Shown piece after piece: positions 8,244-18,900 of a stretch of 64,000 nucleotides of DNA. The notes under the pieces are model-generated. The model saw only the letters and a list, made by a program, of their open reading frames with translations. It did no database searches and had not been told where the DNA came from. The number at the start of each line of letters is the position of its first letter. The first letter of the stretch is position 1. The DNA comes from Bacteroidota bacterium (GTDB lineage: Bacteria; Bacteroidota; Bacteroidia; CAIKAF01): NCBI GenBank assembly GCA_023432985.1, contig JAEZEQ010000007.1:21313-85312 (forward strand), in the 5' to 3' direction. Made by a program: the position numbers and the translations under genes.

Positions 8244-9631
8244 TTTGTGAGATTATATTCTACCCATTTTAAAGGCAAAACCTGGTTTAATTCATTTTTC
8301 GGGTCGCCGTTAATCTCCTGAATCATGCTTTTTAGTTTAAGATTAATCGATTTTTGTTTCGTCCCCGAGTTGAGCATAAATTCATAATATAATTTTAAGA
8401 TGGGAATCAGAGGGGCAAATTTAGAGGTGTTTTTGTGTTTAGATTTTTCCATATTCATCATTTCCCTTTCTGCCGTTGCATAATCGCCTTTTTTAAGATA
8501 ATAGATATAGAGTAAAATTCGGTGATATAATTTCAGGTGCGGATTATGCAGGGTCTTGATTTCATTAATGCTTTTCTTCAGTTTTTCAATTTCATCCAAA
8601 AAAAGATAGGTGTTGATTTTCATGGCTTGAAACTGTTCGTTTTTATTGAAATTGGGATGCCTTTTTTCGGTAAGTAGAAGCACCTCTTTGGCTTTGGCAT
8701 AAGACTCCGACTTCAAAAGCATACTGAGGTAGTTGAAATGGATATTGGGCGAACCTATGGTTTCGGGTAATTCGGGGGCATTTAGAATGGAGTCGTATAA
8801 AAGACCTGCTTCGGCATATAAACCTTGTTTGGTGTATTCGGTAGCTAAAGCGCCTTTAATGGCAATTTGTTCGGTCGTTTTAAAATAAAAAGGCGGTGTT
8901 TTTTCCAGTAATTCCAGTGCCTGTTTCATGGATAGGAGAGCTTTGTCTCCCGAAGTTTTGAAAGCCATGGCTTTGGTGTAGAAATAGGCGCCGATAGGCG
9001 AATTATGCGATAGCAGATCTATGGAAATTTCCTGCATAGGTTCCGTTTGAATCAGAGGCAGTCCGGCACTCATTTTCAATTTTTCGAAAGAGGCTTCCAT
9101 GAATTGACTATAGTGGAATTCTTCGGAAAATAAGGTTGTAATCAGATTTTTTTGAGTAATAACCCGATTTTGGAGCAAGTTTAATTTTGCCGAGAAAGGT
9201 ATGGGCATTTGAAATTCCACCAGATAATACCATCGGTTAATTTTGAGCAAATCAATCCATGCCGACTTGGCCTGAGCGCCCTCAAAAGCTTGCTTTGCAT
9301 ATCGTTCGGCAAGATCATACATTCCGCGTTTAAGGCACCATTTGCTCATTTCGTAGAATACAGAATAACTTTCGTTAAGCGTGGTATCGAAGCTACTTTG
9401 GGAATAAATGAACAGTTCGAACTTCTTTTTCAGCAATTTCTTTTCGGCCCGAAGCAGATAATCCTTTTCGGCTCTGTATTTTTTGCCATACAACAGCTGA
9501 AACACCATTTCTTTATCTTGCTGTTTTCTCAAAATACGAAAAAGCGCTTTGGATTTACTTCCCTGAGGAAGGCTTTTCAGGAAATCGGCCGCTTCTTTAG
9601 GGCTACAGGGAGAAATTAATATAGACACCAT
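8240..9631 (-). CDS. Unknown alpha-helical repeat protein
   Basis: 463 residues, not recognised. It has no signal peptide or membrane segment. The sequence is rich in Lys, Leu and Glu, with serial helix-turn-helix units (for example WCLKRGMYDLAERYAKQAFEGA, TEYTKQGLYAEAGLLYDSIL, YYLKKGDYATAEREMMNMEK) that look like degenerate TPR repeats forming a solenoid. That suggests a cytoplasmic scaffold for protein interactions. It overlaps the pseudouridine synthase gene by 4 bases. A minus-strand -7 element (TATATTTG at 9713-9720) probably starts the operon. The function is unknown. Confidence 0.7.
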   Translation of the reverse strand: MVSILISPCSPKEAADFLKSLPQGSKSKALFRILRKQQDKEMVFQLLYGKKYRAEKDYLLRAEKKLLKKKFELFIYSQSSFDTTLNESYSVFYEMSKWCLKRGMYDLAERYAKQAFEGAQAKSAWIDLLKINRWYYLVEFQMPIPFSAKLNLLQNRVITQKNLITTLFSEEFHYSQFMEASFEKLKMSAGLPLIQTEPMQEISIDLLSHNSPIGAYFYTKAMAFKTSGDKALLSMKQALELLEKTPPFYFKTTEQIAIKGALATEYTKQGLYAEAGLLYDSILNAPELPETIGSPNIHFNYLSMLLKSESYAKAKEVLLLTEKRHPNFNKNEQFQAMKINTYLFLDEIEKLKKSINEIKTLHNPHLKLYHRILLYIYYLKKGDYATAEREMMNMEKSKHKNTSKFAPLIPILKLYYEFMLNSGTKQKSINLKLKSMIQEINGDPKNELNQVLPLKWVEYNLTK

Positions 9632-9712
9632 TTCACAGAATCAAATATTTAAATATTGACAAACAGTTTGTTATAATCAAATGTGATCTGTTTTTCATCA
9701 TATTACGTTTCA

Positions 9713-9720
9713 CAAATATA
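9713..9720 (-). promoter_or_regulatory. -7 promoter element
   Basis: Minus strand TATATTTG, a match to the Bacteroidota -7 consensus, lies about 80 bases upstream of the alpha-helical protein gene. No clear -33 TTTG is present. Confidence 0.4.
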
Positions 9721-9803
9721 TGATTTTTGGGTTTGAACTGATATGAGATTTGTTCAATTTTGACTTGCCTGTAACCACAATTACAACCAACAACTAAAAA
9801 AAT

Positions 9804-9832
9804 GATTCGGACTATGTTCCGAATTTTTTTTT
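9804..9832 (-). terminator. Bidirectional intrinsic terminator
   Basis: ATTCGGA (9805-9811) pairs with TCCGAAT (9818-9824). It is flanked by A/T-runs on both sides and directly follows the stop of the 9837-10172 gene on the minus strand. Confidence 0.7.
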
Positions 9833-9836
9833 GCCT

Positions 9837-10172
9837 TTAATCTTCCTCAAAATAGGTGATGATTGCGTCTTTAATCAGCTTATGTTGTTGAATGCCCGTA
9901 AGATGTGGAAGTTTTTCTGTGGCTTCCCAATGTGGCCAGCCATCTTTATCTTTACCCAAAAAGCTGTAATAACCGTAGGGTTCGAGCAGGGAGCAAACGG
10001 CAATATGCATGACCTCCATTTTTTGCTGTTTCCCGAGTTTTATATATCCTTTTCCAAGCTCCTGCAAGCCGATTAGGAATAAAATCCCCTCCACTTCGAA
10101 GTCCTGATCGAATTCCAGATTCAGCTTTTTTACCAGGTTATTCCATTTAACATTTAAATCATCTGCTGCCAT
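9837..10172 (-). CDS. Small conserved protein of unknown function
   Basis: 111-residue acidic cytoplasmic protein without a signal peptide. Readable features are a predicted helical core (VEGILFLIGLQELGKGYIKLGKQQKMEVMHIAVCSLLEPYGYY) and a tryptophan-rich segment (KDGWPHWEATEKLPHL). It reads like a real, compact globular protein. It is single-cistron on the minus strand, divergent from ricT by 78 bases and followed by a terminator. No function is assigned. Confidence 0.7.
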   Translation of the reverse strand: MAADDLNVKWNNLVKKLNLEFDQDFEVEGILFLIGLQELGKGYIKLGKQQKMEVMHIAVCSLLEPYGYYSFLGKDKDGWPHWEATEKLPHLTGIQQHKLIKDAIITYFEED

Positions 10173-10250
10173 GCGGCAAATTTCATTATTTTTGTCGATT
10201 GTATTACATTTAATGCATAATAAATTTTAAATTACCGTTATTCATATCAT

Positions 10251-11447
10251 ATGGGTTGTAGTTCGTGTTCAAGTGGAAGAGGAAATTCGGAGTCTTTGGT
10301 TCCAGCCGGTTGCGGCAATAAAGGGTCTTGTGGGACCGGTGGCTGTAATAAGCTGAATGTTTTCGATTGGTTGGGAGGGATGGAAGACGCCCGTGTAGAA
10401 AAATTTCCCTGGGTCGAAGTGCGTTTCAAAAATACGCGTAAAGAGTTTTATCATAATAGCGAAAATCTGCCTTTGGCTGTTGGCGATGCCGTGGCTGTGG
10501 AATCGAGCATAGGTCATGATATCGGAATTGTTTCTTTGACCGGGGAATTGGTGCGCATGCAAATGAAAAAATATCATGTGAGCTGGACAGAACCCGGGCG
10601 GAAGATTTTCAGAAAGGCGAAGCCGAATGATATTGATCGATGGAAAACGGCGATGACATTGGAAAAAGATGCCATGATGCTTTGTCGCAAGTTTGCCGAT
10701 GATTTGAAGCTCGATATGAAAATCAGCGATGTGGAATATCAGGGAGATGGATTAAAAGCAACGTTTTTTTATATTGCAGAAGGCCGTGTTGACTTTCGGG
10801 AATTGATCAAATTATTGGCCAGAGACTTGCGGGTTCGTATAGAAATGCGTCAGATTGGTTCGCGTCAGGAGGCCGGTCGCGTGGGCGGAATTGGGGCTTG
10901 TGGAAGAGAATTGTGTTGCAGCTCATGGCTCACCGATTTCAGATCGGTAACCACCACCGCAGCACGTTATCAGCAATTGAGTATTAACCCGCAAAAATTG
11001 GCCGGACAATGTGGCAAATTGAAATGTTGTCTGAATTTCGAACTGGAAAGTTATATGGATGCACTGAAAGATTTTCCGAAAAGTAACGTAATCCTTCGTA
11101 CCCGTGAAGGTAATGGTGTTCATGTAAAAACCGATATCTTCAAAAGAGTGATGTATTTCGCCTATGAGGAAAGCATGCATGTGTTTCATCCGCTGCCGCT
11201 TAGTCGCGTTAAAGAAATCATGGAGATAAATGCCAAAAATGAATTGGTCGACAATCTTATGGGAGATACGCCAAAACCCGAATCGAAAAAATTTGCAGCC
11301 GAAGCCTTATACTCTAATGTAATTGAGGAAGATAGTCTCACTCGTTTCGATTCGAAAAATAAGAATAAGAAGAGAAATAAGAAAAAAAGACCGCAACAAC
11401 GAAATAGAAATAATCAAAAACCCAATGCTGACAATAAAAAATCATAG
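10251..11447 (+). CDS. ricT: PSP1/RicT-family protein
   Basis: 398-residue PSP1 C-terminal domain protein. In Bacillus the homologue RicT (YaaT) forms an Fe-S-containing complex that affects RNA maturation by RNase Y; its role in Bacteroidota is not settled. There is a cysteine-rich N-terminus (about residues 3-31, with nine or so Cys). The PSP1 core follows, with the cysteine pairs typical of the family (ACGRELCCSSWL near 221 and KLKCCLNFELE near 258). The tail is a Lys/Arg/Asn-rich low-complexity segment from about residue 365, consistent with RNA contact. The gene overlaps gldH by 23 bases. Confidence 0.88.
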   Translation: MGCSSCSSGRGNSESLVPAGCGNKGSCGTGGCNKLNVFDWLGGMEDARVEKFPWVEVRFKNTRKEFYHNSENLPLAVGDAVAVESSIGHDIGIVSLTGELVRMQMKKYHVSWTEPGRKIFRKAKPNDIDRWKTAMTLEKDAMMLCRKFADDLKLDMKISDVEYQGDGLKATFFYIAEGRVDFRELIKLLARDLRVRIEMRQIGSRQEAGRVGGIGACGRELCCSSWLTDFRSVTTTAARYQQLSINPQKLAGQCGKLKCCLNFELESYMDALKDFPKSNVILRTREGNGVHVKTDIFKRVMYFAYEESMHVFHPLPLSRVKEIMEINAKNELVDNLMGDTPKPESKKFAAEALYSNVIEEDSLTRFDSKNKNKKRNKKKRPQQRNRNNQKPNADNKKS

Positions 11448-11919
11448 TATATACTTGCTGTTTAGTTTTATTTGGCTGCTATTCAGTTCTTGCGATAACT
11501 CAGTGGTATATGAAAAATATGCCGATTTCGACGAACAGGGTTGGCGTGCAGAAGACAGTCCCCTTTTTGACGTGGAAATTAAAGACACATCCTTAGCCTA
11601 TAATCTGATTTTTAATGTACGCAATACCAAGGAGTATGGTTATAGAAATCTATGGATTTTAATAGAAACAACCTATCCCGACGCAACTTTCTCTAAAGAT
11701 AGTTTGAATTTGTTTTTAAGCGATGAAAGCGGAAAAGAATTGGGAAAATGCAGCAGCAGCATGTGCGAAAATGCCTTTTTGGTCAACAAGCAAGGCCCTG
11801 TGAAATTCAAACATCATGGCGTTTATTCATTTCGTATCGAACATTTAATGCGCGCGGAAGGCGGAGTTTTGAAGCATATACGAAATGTAGGAATACGTCT
11901 CGAAAAAAGCATAGACTAG
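11425..11919 (+). CDS. gldH: Gliding motility lipoprotein GldH
   Basis: 164-residue lipoprotein of the gliding/T9SS accessory set. The signal peptide ends in a lipobox (LLFSSC, Cys23), followed by DNSVVYEKY, the GldH-type N-terminus. The body contains a beta-sandwich-like pattern (YGYRNLWILIETTYPDATFSKDSLNLFLSDESG, VGIRLEKS). The start at 11425 is chosen because an upstream in-frame ATG at 11323 would lie deep inside ricT and give a charged N-terminus without a signal peptide. It overlaps ricT by 23 bases and precedes the PBP1A gene by 7 bases. It is a marker for gliding or T9SS capacity. Confidence 0.85.
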   Translation: MLTIKNHSIYLLFSFIWLLFSSCDNSVVYEKYADFDEQGWRAEDSPLFDVEIKDTSLAYNLIFNVRNTKEYGYRNLWILIETTYPDATFSKDSLNLFLSDESGKELGKCSSSMCENAFLVNKQGPVKFKHHGVYSFRIEHLMRAEGGVLKHIRNVGIRLEKSID

Positions 11920-11926
11920 GTTTATT

Positions 11927-14188
11927 ATGGCAAAAAAATCGTATAAAAAAGGAATTTGGGTATTGGCTTTCAGTCCCCTCATTGCATTATTGGGAGGCTT
12001 GTTGCTGGCCGGATTAGGCGTATTTGGGCCCTTGCCCGAGTTCGACGAATTAGAGAACCCCTCTTATAGTCGCGCCACTAATGTGTATTCGGCAGATGGG
12101 AAAATTTTAGGTAAATATTATATTCAGAACCGAACCACGGTCGATTATGATGAGATTTCGCCCAAGCTGATCGACGCTTTAGTGGCCACCGAAGATGTGC
12201 GTTTTTACGATCACAGCGGGGTTGATGCACGGGCATTATTGAGGGCTGTTGTGAAACTGGGCCGCGACGGTGGAGGCAGTACCATTACCCAGCAATTGGC
12301 CAAAATTTTGTTTCATGGACAGGATCAAAGCGGGAGTAAGTTTTCGCGTATTTTCCAGAAATTAAAGGAATGGGTTATCGCTGCAAAGCTCGAGAGAACC
12401 TATACCAAACAGGAGATTATTACCATGTATTTAAATACGGCCGATTTCGGACATGAGGTGTTTGGAATTCAAACCGCATCGCGTGTGTTTTTCGGGAAAA
12501 AACCGATCGAATTGGAATATCATGAAGCAGCTACCTTAGTGGGTATGCTCAAAGCCCCGTCTTATTATAGTCCGATTCGAAACGAAAAGTCGAAAGAACG
12601 TAGTCTAAACCGCCGTAATACGGTCCTCGACCAAATGCTGAAATATGGGAAAATTGACGCAGATGTACACGCCAAAGAAAGAAAAACCGCATTGAGTAAG
12701 GATGAAGGCAAGATGTATGAAAGGGTCCAGCGCAATCAGTATGGGGTGGGCGAACAAGCAGCGTATTTCCTGAGCGAATTGAGAAAAGACCTTACAGCCT
12801 GGTGCAAAAATCATATCAATAAAGAAACCGGAAAACCCTATGATATTTATAGAGATGGGTTAAGAGTCTATACCACCATAGACAGTAAAATGCAACAATA
12901 TGCCGAAGAGGCCGCCAAGGAGTGGATGGCGCAATTGCAGGAACAATTTTTTAAATCGAAGCGTAAGAGTAAGAACGGACCTTGGCCCAATAGTCTCAAG
13001 GCCTCTGAGGTCGAGAAGAAAGTTATCTCCGATATGAAAAACAGCGATCGTTGGCGCAGCGCTAAGGCGGCAGGATTGTCGGCTAAAGAAATTGAAGCTA
13101 CATTCAAGGAAGAGGTCGACATGAAGGTTTTTTCGTGGAAAGGCTATGTAGATACTACTATGACTCCCTGGGATAGTTTGATTTACTATAAGTTCTTTCT
13201 TCAATGTGGTATGATGAGCATGGAAACCCGTTCCGGATTTGTACGCGCCTGGGTGGGAGGAATCGATTATAAATCCTTTAAATTCGACCATGTTCGCGCT
13301 GCGCAAAGGCAGGTTGGGTCTACTTTTAAGCCATTTGTTTACAGTCTGGCCATGCAGGAACATTTATCGCCTTGTACGCAAGTTCCCAATATAAAGGTAT
13401 GTATAGACGATTGGTGTCCCTCGAATTCGGGATCATATAAAGAAGGGCAAATGATTACACTTCAGGAAGGTTTGGCTCAATCCATAAATTATATTTCGGC
13501 CTATTTAATGAAGCAATACGGTCCGCATGCCGTGGTTAGTTTTATAGAAAAATTGGGAATAGATGTTTCGGATATAGATGCAGTGCCTGCCATTTGTCTT
13601 GGTACGCCTGATATTACCGTGTACGAGATGGTTGGTGCTATTAATACTTTTGCCAATAAAGGGATATTTATAAAACCTCAATATTTATTTCGAATTGAAG
13701 ATAAAAATGGGAATTTATTAGAGGAGTTTTATCCGCAACGGAACGAAGCATTAGACGAACAAGCGGCCTGGCTGACCATTCAATTAATGAAAGGAGTAAT
13801 CCAGGGTACGGGAGGGCGACTGCGTTCAAAGTATAAATTTAATTATCCCGTAGCCGGAAAAACAGGTACCACGCAAAACAATTCCGATGGATGGTTTATA
13901 GGCACTACGCCCGATATAACCACTGGAGTATGGGTGGGCGGAGAAGACCGACAAATACGTTTTGCCAGTACGGCATTGGGACAAGGAGCGAATATGGCCT
14001 TGCCGATTTGGGCGCTGTATATGACCAAAGTGTATAACGATAAGAACCTGAATTATAGCAAAGGCGATTTCGAAAAACCAAGCGTAGCTCTGAACGTGGA
14101 AACAAATTGCAGCGAATATGTGGAAACACAACGAATAGAAAAAAGTGTTAACTTACCCGATGAATTCGATAATTATACATCAGAATAA
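11927..14188 (+). CDS. Bifunctional penicillin-binding protein 1A
   Basis: 753-residue class A PBP that polymerises glycan strands and cross-links peptidoglycan. Order of parts: a short basic N-terminus, one membrane anchor (about 10-35), and a GT51 transglycosylase domain with ATEDVRFYDHSGVD (87-100, catalytic Glu) and GGSTITQQLAK (about 113-124). The transpeptidase domain has the Ser465-x-x-Lys468 motif (STFK), the SxN motif (SIN in LAQSINYIS) and KTG at 645-647. All catalytic motifs are intact. It is the last envelope gene of the ricT-gldH-PBP run and stops 10 bases before the CoA-transferase genes. Confidence 0.95.
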   Translation: MAKKSYKKGIWVLAFSPLIALLGGLLLAGLGVFGPLPEFDELENPSYSRATNVYSADGKILGKYYIQNRTTVDYDEISPKLIDALVATEDVRFYDHSGVDARALLRAVVKLGRDGGGSTITQQLAKILFHGQDQSGSKFSRIFQKLKEWVIAAKLERTYTKQEIITMYLNTADFGHEVFGIQTASRVFFGKKPIELEYHEAATLVGMLKAPSYYSPIRNEKSKERSLNRRNTVLDQMLKYGKIDADVHAKERKTALSKDEGKMYERVQRNQYGVGEQAAYFLSELRKDLTAWCKNHINKETGKPYDIYRDGLRVYTTIDSKMQQYAEEAAKEWMAQLQEQFFKSKRKSKNGPWPNSLKASEVEKKVISDMKNSDRWRSAKAAGLSAKEIEATFKEEVDMKVFSWKGYVDTTMTPWDSLIYYKFFLQCGMMSMETRSGFVRAWVGGIDYKSFKFDHVRAAQRQVGSTFKPFVYSLAMQEHLSPCTQVPNIKVCIDDWCPSNSGSYKEGQMITLQEGLAQSINYISAYLMKQYGPHAVVSFIEKLGIDVSDIDAVPAICLGTPDITVYEMVGAINTFANKGIFIKPQYLFRIEDKNGNLLEEFYPQRNEALDEQAAWLTIQLMKGVIQGTGGRLRSKYKFNYPVAGKTGTTQNNSDGWFIGTTPDITTGVWVGGEDRQIRFASTALGQGANMALPIWALYMTKVYNDKNLNYSKGDFEKPSVALNVETNCSEYVETQRIEKSVNLPDEFDNYTSE

Positions 14189-14198
14189 AAATTGAAAA

Positions 14199-14918
14199 AT
14201 GGCAATAAATAAAGTTGTAAAAGATGCGGAAACTGCAATGAGAGACATAGAAGACAATATGACTCTTTTAGTGGGCGGGTTCGGACTTTGCGGCATCCCC
14301 GAAAATTGTATTAATGAATTGGTTCGCAAGGGTATTAAAGGGCTGACTTGCATCAGCAATAATGCCGGTGTTGATGATTTTGGATTGGGATTATTGTTGC
14401 AAGCCAGACAAATAAAAAAGATGATTGCATCTTATGTGGGCGAAAATGCCGAGTTCGAACGCCAAATGTTGAGCGGTGAATTGGAGGTCGAACTTATACC
14501 GCAGGGTACCTTGGCGACCCGTTGCATGATGGCCGGATACGGTATTCCCGCTTTCTACACTCCCGCCGGTTTTGGAACCGAAGTAGGCATAGGAAAAGAA
14601 TCCAGAACATTCACATATAAAGGTCAGGAAAAAGCGTATTTAATGGAACATGCCTTTGATGCTGATTTCGCTTTGGTGAAAGCCTGGAAAGGCGATACAG
14701 CCGGGAATGTGATATATAAGGATACGGCCCGCAATTTTAATCCGGTTATGGCCATGGCAGGAAAAATTACCATCGTTGAGGTAGAGGAATTGGTGGAAGC
14801 CGGGGAATTGGACCCCAATATGATTCATACACCGGGAATATATGTAGATCGTATTTTCAAAGGGGAGCATTATGAGAAAAGAATTGAACAAAAAACCGTG
14901 AGACAAAAAACGAGTTAA
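14199..14918 (+). CDS. scoA: 3-oxoacid CoA-transferase subunit A
   Basis: 239 residues. With subunit B it moves CoA between succinyl-CoA (or a related donor) and 3-oxoacids such as acetoacetate. The CoA-transferase signature 1 is present early ([19 protein letters not shown], about 20-38), as is the family block [17 protein letters not shown]. The length is typical of the separate A subunit. The B subunit begins 2 bases after the stop codon. The preceding PBP1A gene is only 10 bases away, so co-transcription is likely although the pathways differ. Confidence 0.92.
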   Translation: MAINKVVKDAETAMRDIEDNMTLLVGGFGLCGIPENCINELVRKGIKGLTCISNNAGVDDFGLGLLLQARQIKKMIASYVGENAEFERQMLSGELEVELIPQGTLATRCMMAGYGIPAFYTPAGFGTEVGIGKESRTFTYKGQEKAYLMEHAFDADFALVKAWKGDTAGNVIYKDTARNFNPVMAMAGKITIVEVEELVEAGELDPNMIHTPGIYVDRIFKGEHYEKRIEQKTVRQKTS

Positions 14919-14920
14919 TT

Positions 14921-15577
14921 ATGTTGGATAAAATTGGTATTGCAAAACGTATTGCACGCGAGGTAAAAGATGGCATGTATGTGAATCTGGGTATAGGTAT
15001 TCCTACCCTGGTTGCCAATTATATTCCGGATGGAATTGAGGTCGAACTGCAAAGCGAAAACGGGATTTTGGGCATGGGCCCATTCCCATTCGAAGGAGAG
15101 GAAAGTGCCGACTTGATTAATGCCGGAAAACAAACTGTAACACTGCGACCCGGAGCAAGTATTTTCGATAGCGCCATGAGTTTTGGTATGATCCGCTCCC
15201 AGCGCGTGCATCTTACCATACTGGGTGCAATGGAGGTAAGCGAAAATGGGGATATAGCCAATTGGAAAATTCCCGGGAAAATGGTGAAGGGTATGGGTGG
15301 AGCAATGGATCTGGTTGCTTCCGCACGGAATATTATTGTGGCTATGCAACATGTAAATAAACACGGAGAAAGTAAACTTCTGCCGGCATGTAGCCTACCA
15401 CTTACTGGCGTAAAATGCGTGAAAACTATAGTGACCGAATTGGGCGTGTTTGATATTGCCCCAGAAGGAGGCTTTGTGCTGAAGGAAAGAGCACCCGGTG
15501 TAAGCGTAGACGATATTCGTAAAGCTACGGCAGGCAAACTCATCGTGGAAGGCGATATACCGGAAATGATATTATAA
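14921..15577 (+). CDS. scoB: 3-oxoacid CoA-transferase subunit B
   Basis: 218-residue catalytic subunit. The signature LQSENGILG places the nucleophilic glutamate at residue 46, which forms the glutamyl-CoA intermediate. Other family blocks are GIGIPTLVANYIP and LTGVKCVKTIVTELGVFDI. It pairs with the gene just upstream (2-base spacing). The start context TTAATTATG is plain, with no better alternative. A strong inverted repeat follows the stop codon. Confidence 0.93.
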   Translation: MLDKIGIAKRIAREVKDGMYVNLGIGIPTLVANYIPDGIEVELQSENGILGMGPFPFEGEESADLINAGKQTVTLRPGASIFDSAMSFGMIRSQRVHLTILGAMEVSENGDIANWKIPGKMVKGMGGAMDLVASARNIIVAMQHVNKHGESKLLPACSLPLTGVKCVKTIVTELGVFDIAPEGGFVLKERAPGVSVDDIRKATAGKLIVEGDIPEMIL

Positions 15578-15582
15578 AAAAA

Positions 15583-15612
15583 CTTCCCGCTCTAAATGGA
15601 TAAAGCGGGAAG
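15583..15612. terminator. Strong hairpin after scoB
   Basis: CTTCCCGC (15583-15590) pairs with GCGGGAAG (15605-15612). On the plus strand no T-run follows. The T-run sits on the other side, so by intrinsic-terminator rules it would work for minus-strand transcription. It may still mark the 3' end of the scoB transcript. Confidence 0.5.
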
Positions 15613-15914
15613 AAACCTGTGTATGAAAAATGTTAACCTAAACTCTATTACAAAAGTATAGAATAAGGGTCTTCAAAAAAATAACAAAAAATGACACTTG
15701 TCGGAATTTTTAATGGTAAGAAATGTAAAAGATTCCTTTTAATTCCAGCGACTTGAATATCATTTAAATACGGCAAAAGATATGTTCTTGCTCTTGCAGA
15801 AAATTCCCGTTTACTAAATTTTATGCGATAAATTATTGGGGTTTTTCAAAAAAGCAAAAGAGATATTGTATATTTGCTTATACAACAAGAATTAACAACT
15901 AATTAAACAGCTTC
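15613..15914 (+). promoter_or_regulatory. Intergenic region with probable promoter for the adhesin gene
   Basis: A+T-rich 300-base gap. The only clear signal is a perfect -7 element TATATTTG at 15869-15876, which gives a leader of about 35 bases before the ATG at 15915. A TTTC rather than TTTG lies 21 bases upstream. I see no ORF or structured RNA in the rest. Confidence 0.45.
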
Positions 15915-18900
15915 ATGAAAGGATTTCGGAACATATGTTCATTCGTTTTATGTTGTATTTTACTTTCTGCACCCTCCCCAGTAGTTAATGCACAGTCTTA
16001 TTTATTCGGCTCGCTAACCGGCTTGTCAGATTTTATGTTATGGACTCCTGTAGGAGATGCCATACCCGGCGATACACCCGGCGACCCGGACGCACTGCCC
16101 GACGAGGTATTGCTGACTCAAAATGGAGGTAACTCTATTGGAGCAGTTTATTTTTCATCTCCAATTAATTTTGCTCAATGTACCGGATGGCGTGTAGAAT
16201 TTCAGTTTAGAATTTTCGACAGTTCGAACCCCTACAGTTTATTCGGAGACGGTTTGGCCTTTTGGGTTACCCCGAATCCTCCCGCATCTTTTAGTAGTGG
16301 TACCGACCTGGGAATTGGTGCGGCTATGCAGGGACTTAAAGTAGGCTTCGATACCTGGGACGCCGGATGCAACGGAGCAAATCCCGAAATTCAAATCAGA
16401 AATGGTGTAGGTTATGCCGAATGTTGGGCTCAACCTACCTTGCACAATACTGCCGGATCGCTTAATTTCATCCGCTCTAACACCTATAATAATGCTGTTA
16501 TTTCTTATAACGCCGGAAATATTAGTGTTACCGTAAACGGTACGACCTATCTTACGGCCTTCTCACCGGTTGCTTTTACCAGCGGATATTTCGGATTTAG
16601 CGCCTCGACAGGTGCAGCATGGGATAGGCATTCTATTAAGAATATATATATTTATACCGAACAAGTGCCATCTAACGCCGGTTCTGATGTTACGTATTGC
16701 AGTGGAAGTACAACCACTATCGGTGGCGCATCTACTCCCGGCTATACCTATAGCTGGAGTCCCTCAACCGGATTAAGCAGCACTACGGTTTCTAATCCGA
16801 CCGTTTCTTTGGTCAACAATACAACCGCTCCTATAACACAACAATATATTGTCTCTACGCTACTCTCTACAAGTGGAAGCTGCCCTACATATGACACGGT
16901 TGTGGTAACGGTAAATCCCATGCCGCAAAGTAGTTTCACGCTCAGTGATGATACCATTTGTGAAGGTACTAATGTTATTGTTCAATCGAATAATCCGGTA
17001 ATTACGGGGATGATTTACGACTGGGATTTTGATGGTGCAACGATTGCCTCCGGCAGTGGCCCCGGTCCGTATAATCTGACATGGAACGGACAAAATGCGC
17101 ATACGATTTCATTTACCACCATAGCAAATGGGTGTACGAGTGTTGTTCAAATGGATACTGTGCAGGTTTGGCAAATCCCAACAGCCGACTTCTCTATTTC
17201 CGACTCAACCCTTTGCCAATTCGACAGTACGATAGTCACCTATACGGGTAATGCAAGTGCTGCCGCTAATTATAACTGGAATTTTGGTACGGGTACATTG
17301 ATCTCCGGAAGCGGACAAGGGCCTATAGAAATTGATTATAATACAACCGGAAATACTTCGCTTAGTTTATATGTTGTTGAAAATGGATGTAGCTCTTCTG
17401 TTCAAGATGTAAGCATTTCTGTGTCTCCACGACCTGTAGCCGATTTTAGTATCTCCGCAGCCCAAGGCTGTACCGACCTCGGTTATGATGTTACCTATAC
17501 CGGATCCTCGCATACAGGGGCAACGTACAATTGGAACTTTTACGGAGCTACGGTGAATTCAGGCACAAATGCCGGGCCATATAATCTTAGCTTTCTTAAC
17601 CAAGGTTGGTATTTTATAGACCTGGAAGTTGACCTGAATGGGTGTACTTCTCAGTTGTATACCGATTCTATTGAGATTTTTACTACCCCAACATCCGGAT
17701 TTATTGTGTCGGATACAGGCGCATGTGAGGATGACCCGATTATGATTACCTATGTTGGAAATGCCGGCACGGGTGCAAATTATACCTGGGATTTTGATGG
17801 GGCAAACCTGAATTCGGGTAGTGGACAAGGTCCCTATTTGATAGACTGGTCTACCGGAGGAAACCCAAGCATCTCGCTCACCGTTACGGAAAATGGATGC
17901 AGCTCTACACAGTTTGTACAACAAATGATAATTACCGCTAAACCAACTTCGCAATTTACGGTAGATAATATATTGTGCGAACGTGAACAAACTACGGTAA
18001 CCCATACCGGAACGGCTGGTCCCACTGCAAGTTTTAACTGGAATTTCAACGGCGCTCTCATTGGGTCAGGATCTAACCAAGGACCATATAATGTTTGGTT
18101 CCCCAATCCCGGAAATTATACCATGGAATTGTATGTTGACGATAATGGCTGCCAAAGCGATACAAGTACCGTCAATATTACCGTACACCCCAAACCGGAC
18201 GCTTCTTTTGCAGGCACGAATTTGGTCGGCTGCGAACCACTGACTTCCTCTTTTTCAGCTAATGTTCAAGATGCAGCAAATTCATATGCCTGGGATTTTG
18301 AAGCGCTTACCGGCACCGGATTCAGTCCCACCGTTACCTTCAATGCAGGTCAATATGATGTAGAATTGGTGGTTACTACTCCCGAAGGCTGTAAAGATAC
18401 CGCATCTAATGCCGGTTTTGTGGAAGCATATCTTAGTCCTATTTCCGACTTTACGGTGAATAATACACAACTCTCCGGATCGAATCCTACCTTGTCGATT
18501 AGTGATGCCTCTTCTTTCGCAGATAGCTATTTCTATTCCTTCGGAAATGGAGCAGTTTCTCTTGAACCAAATCCATCACATACCTATAATACGGAAGGCG
18601 AATGGCTGGTTACCCAAGTGGTGAGCACCAACAATGGTTGTGTGGATAGCAGTTCGCAAGTGGTTTATTTTGCCCCTTCCCCGCTTATCTTTATTCCGAA
18701 TTCATTTACACCGAATCTGGATAACCATAATAATACCTGGAAGATTAGCATGAGCTATATCACTAAGTTCGAACTTACCGTATTTAATCGTTGGGGCGAA
18801 GTGATTTTCCAATCGAATGATATTTTTGATCAATGGGATGGCTTTTCTAAAAGAACAAATCAAAAAGCGCCAACCGGTGTTTATGCATACCGTATTCTAT

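Noticed and set aside
12860..13363. 167-codon minus-strand open frame within the PBP1A gene
   Set aside because: Antisense shadow; the plus-strand gene has all catalytic motifs.
15019..15543. 174-codon minus-strand open frame within scoB
   Set aside because: Antisense to an intact CoA-transferase subunit; no family resemblance.
16920..18480. Periodic repeats considered as a CRISPR-like or tandem repeat array
   Set aside because: The repeats are about 255 bases, diverged at DNA level, and encode PKD-like protein domains in one open frame.
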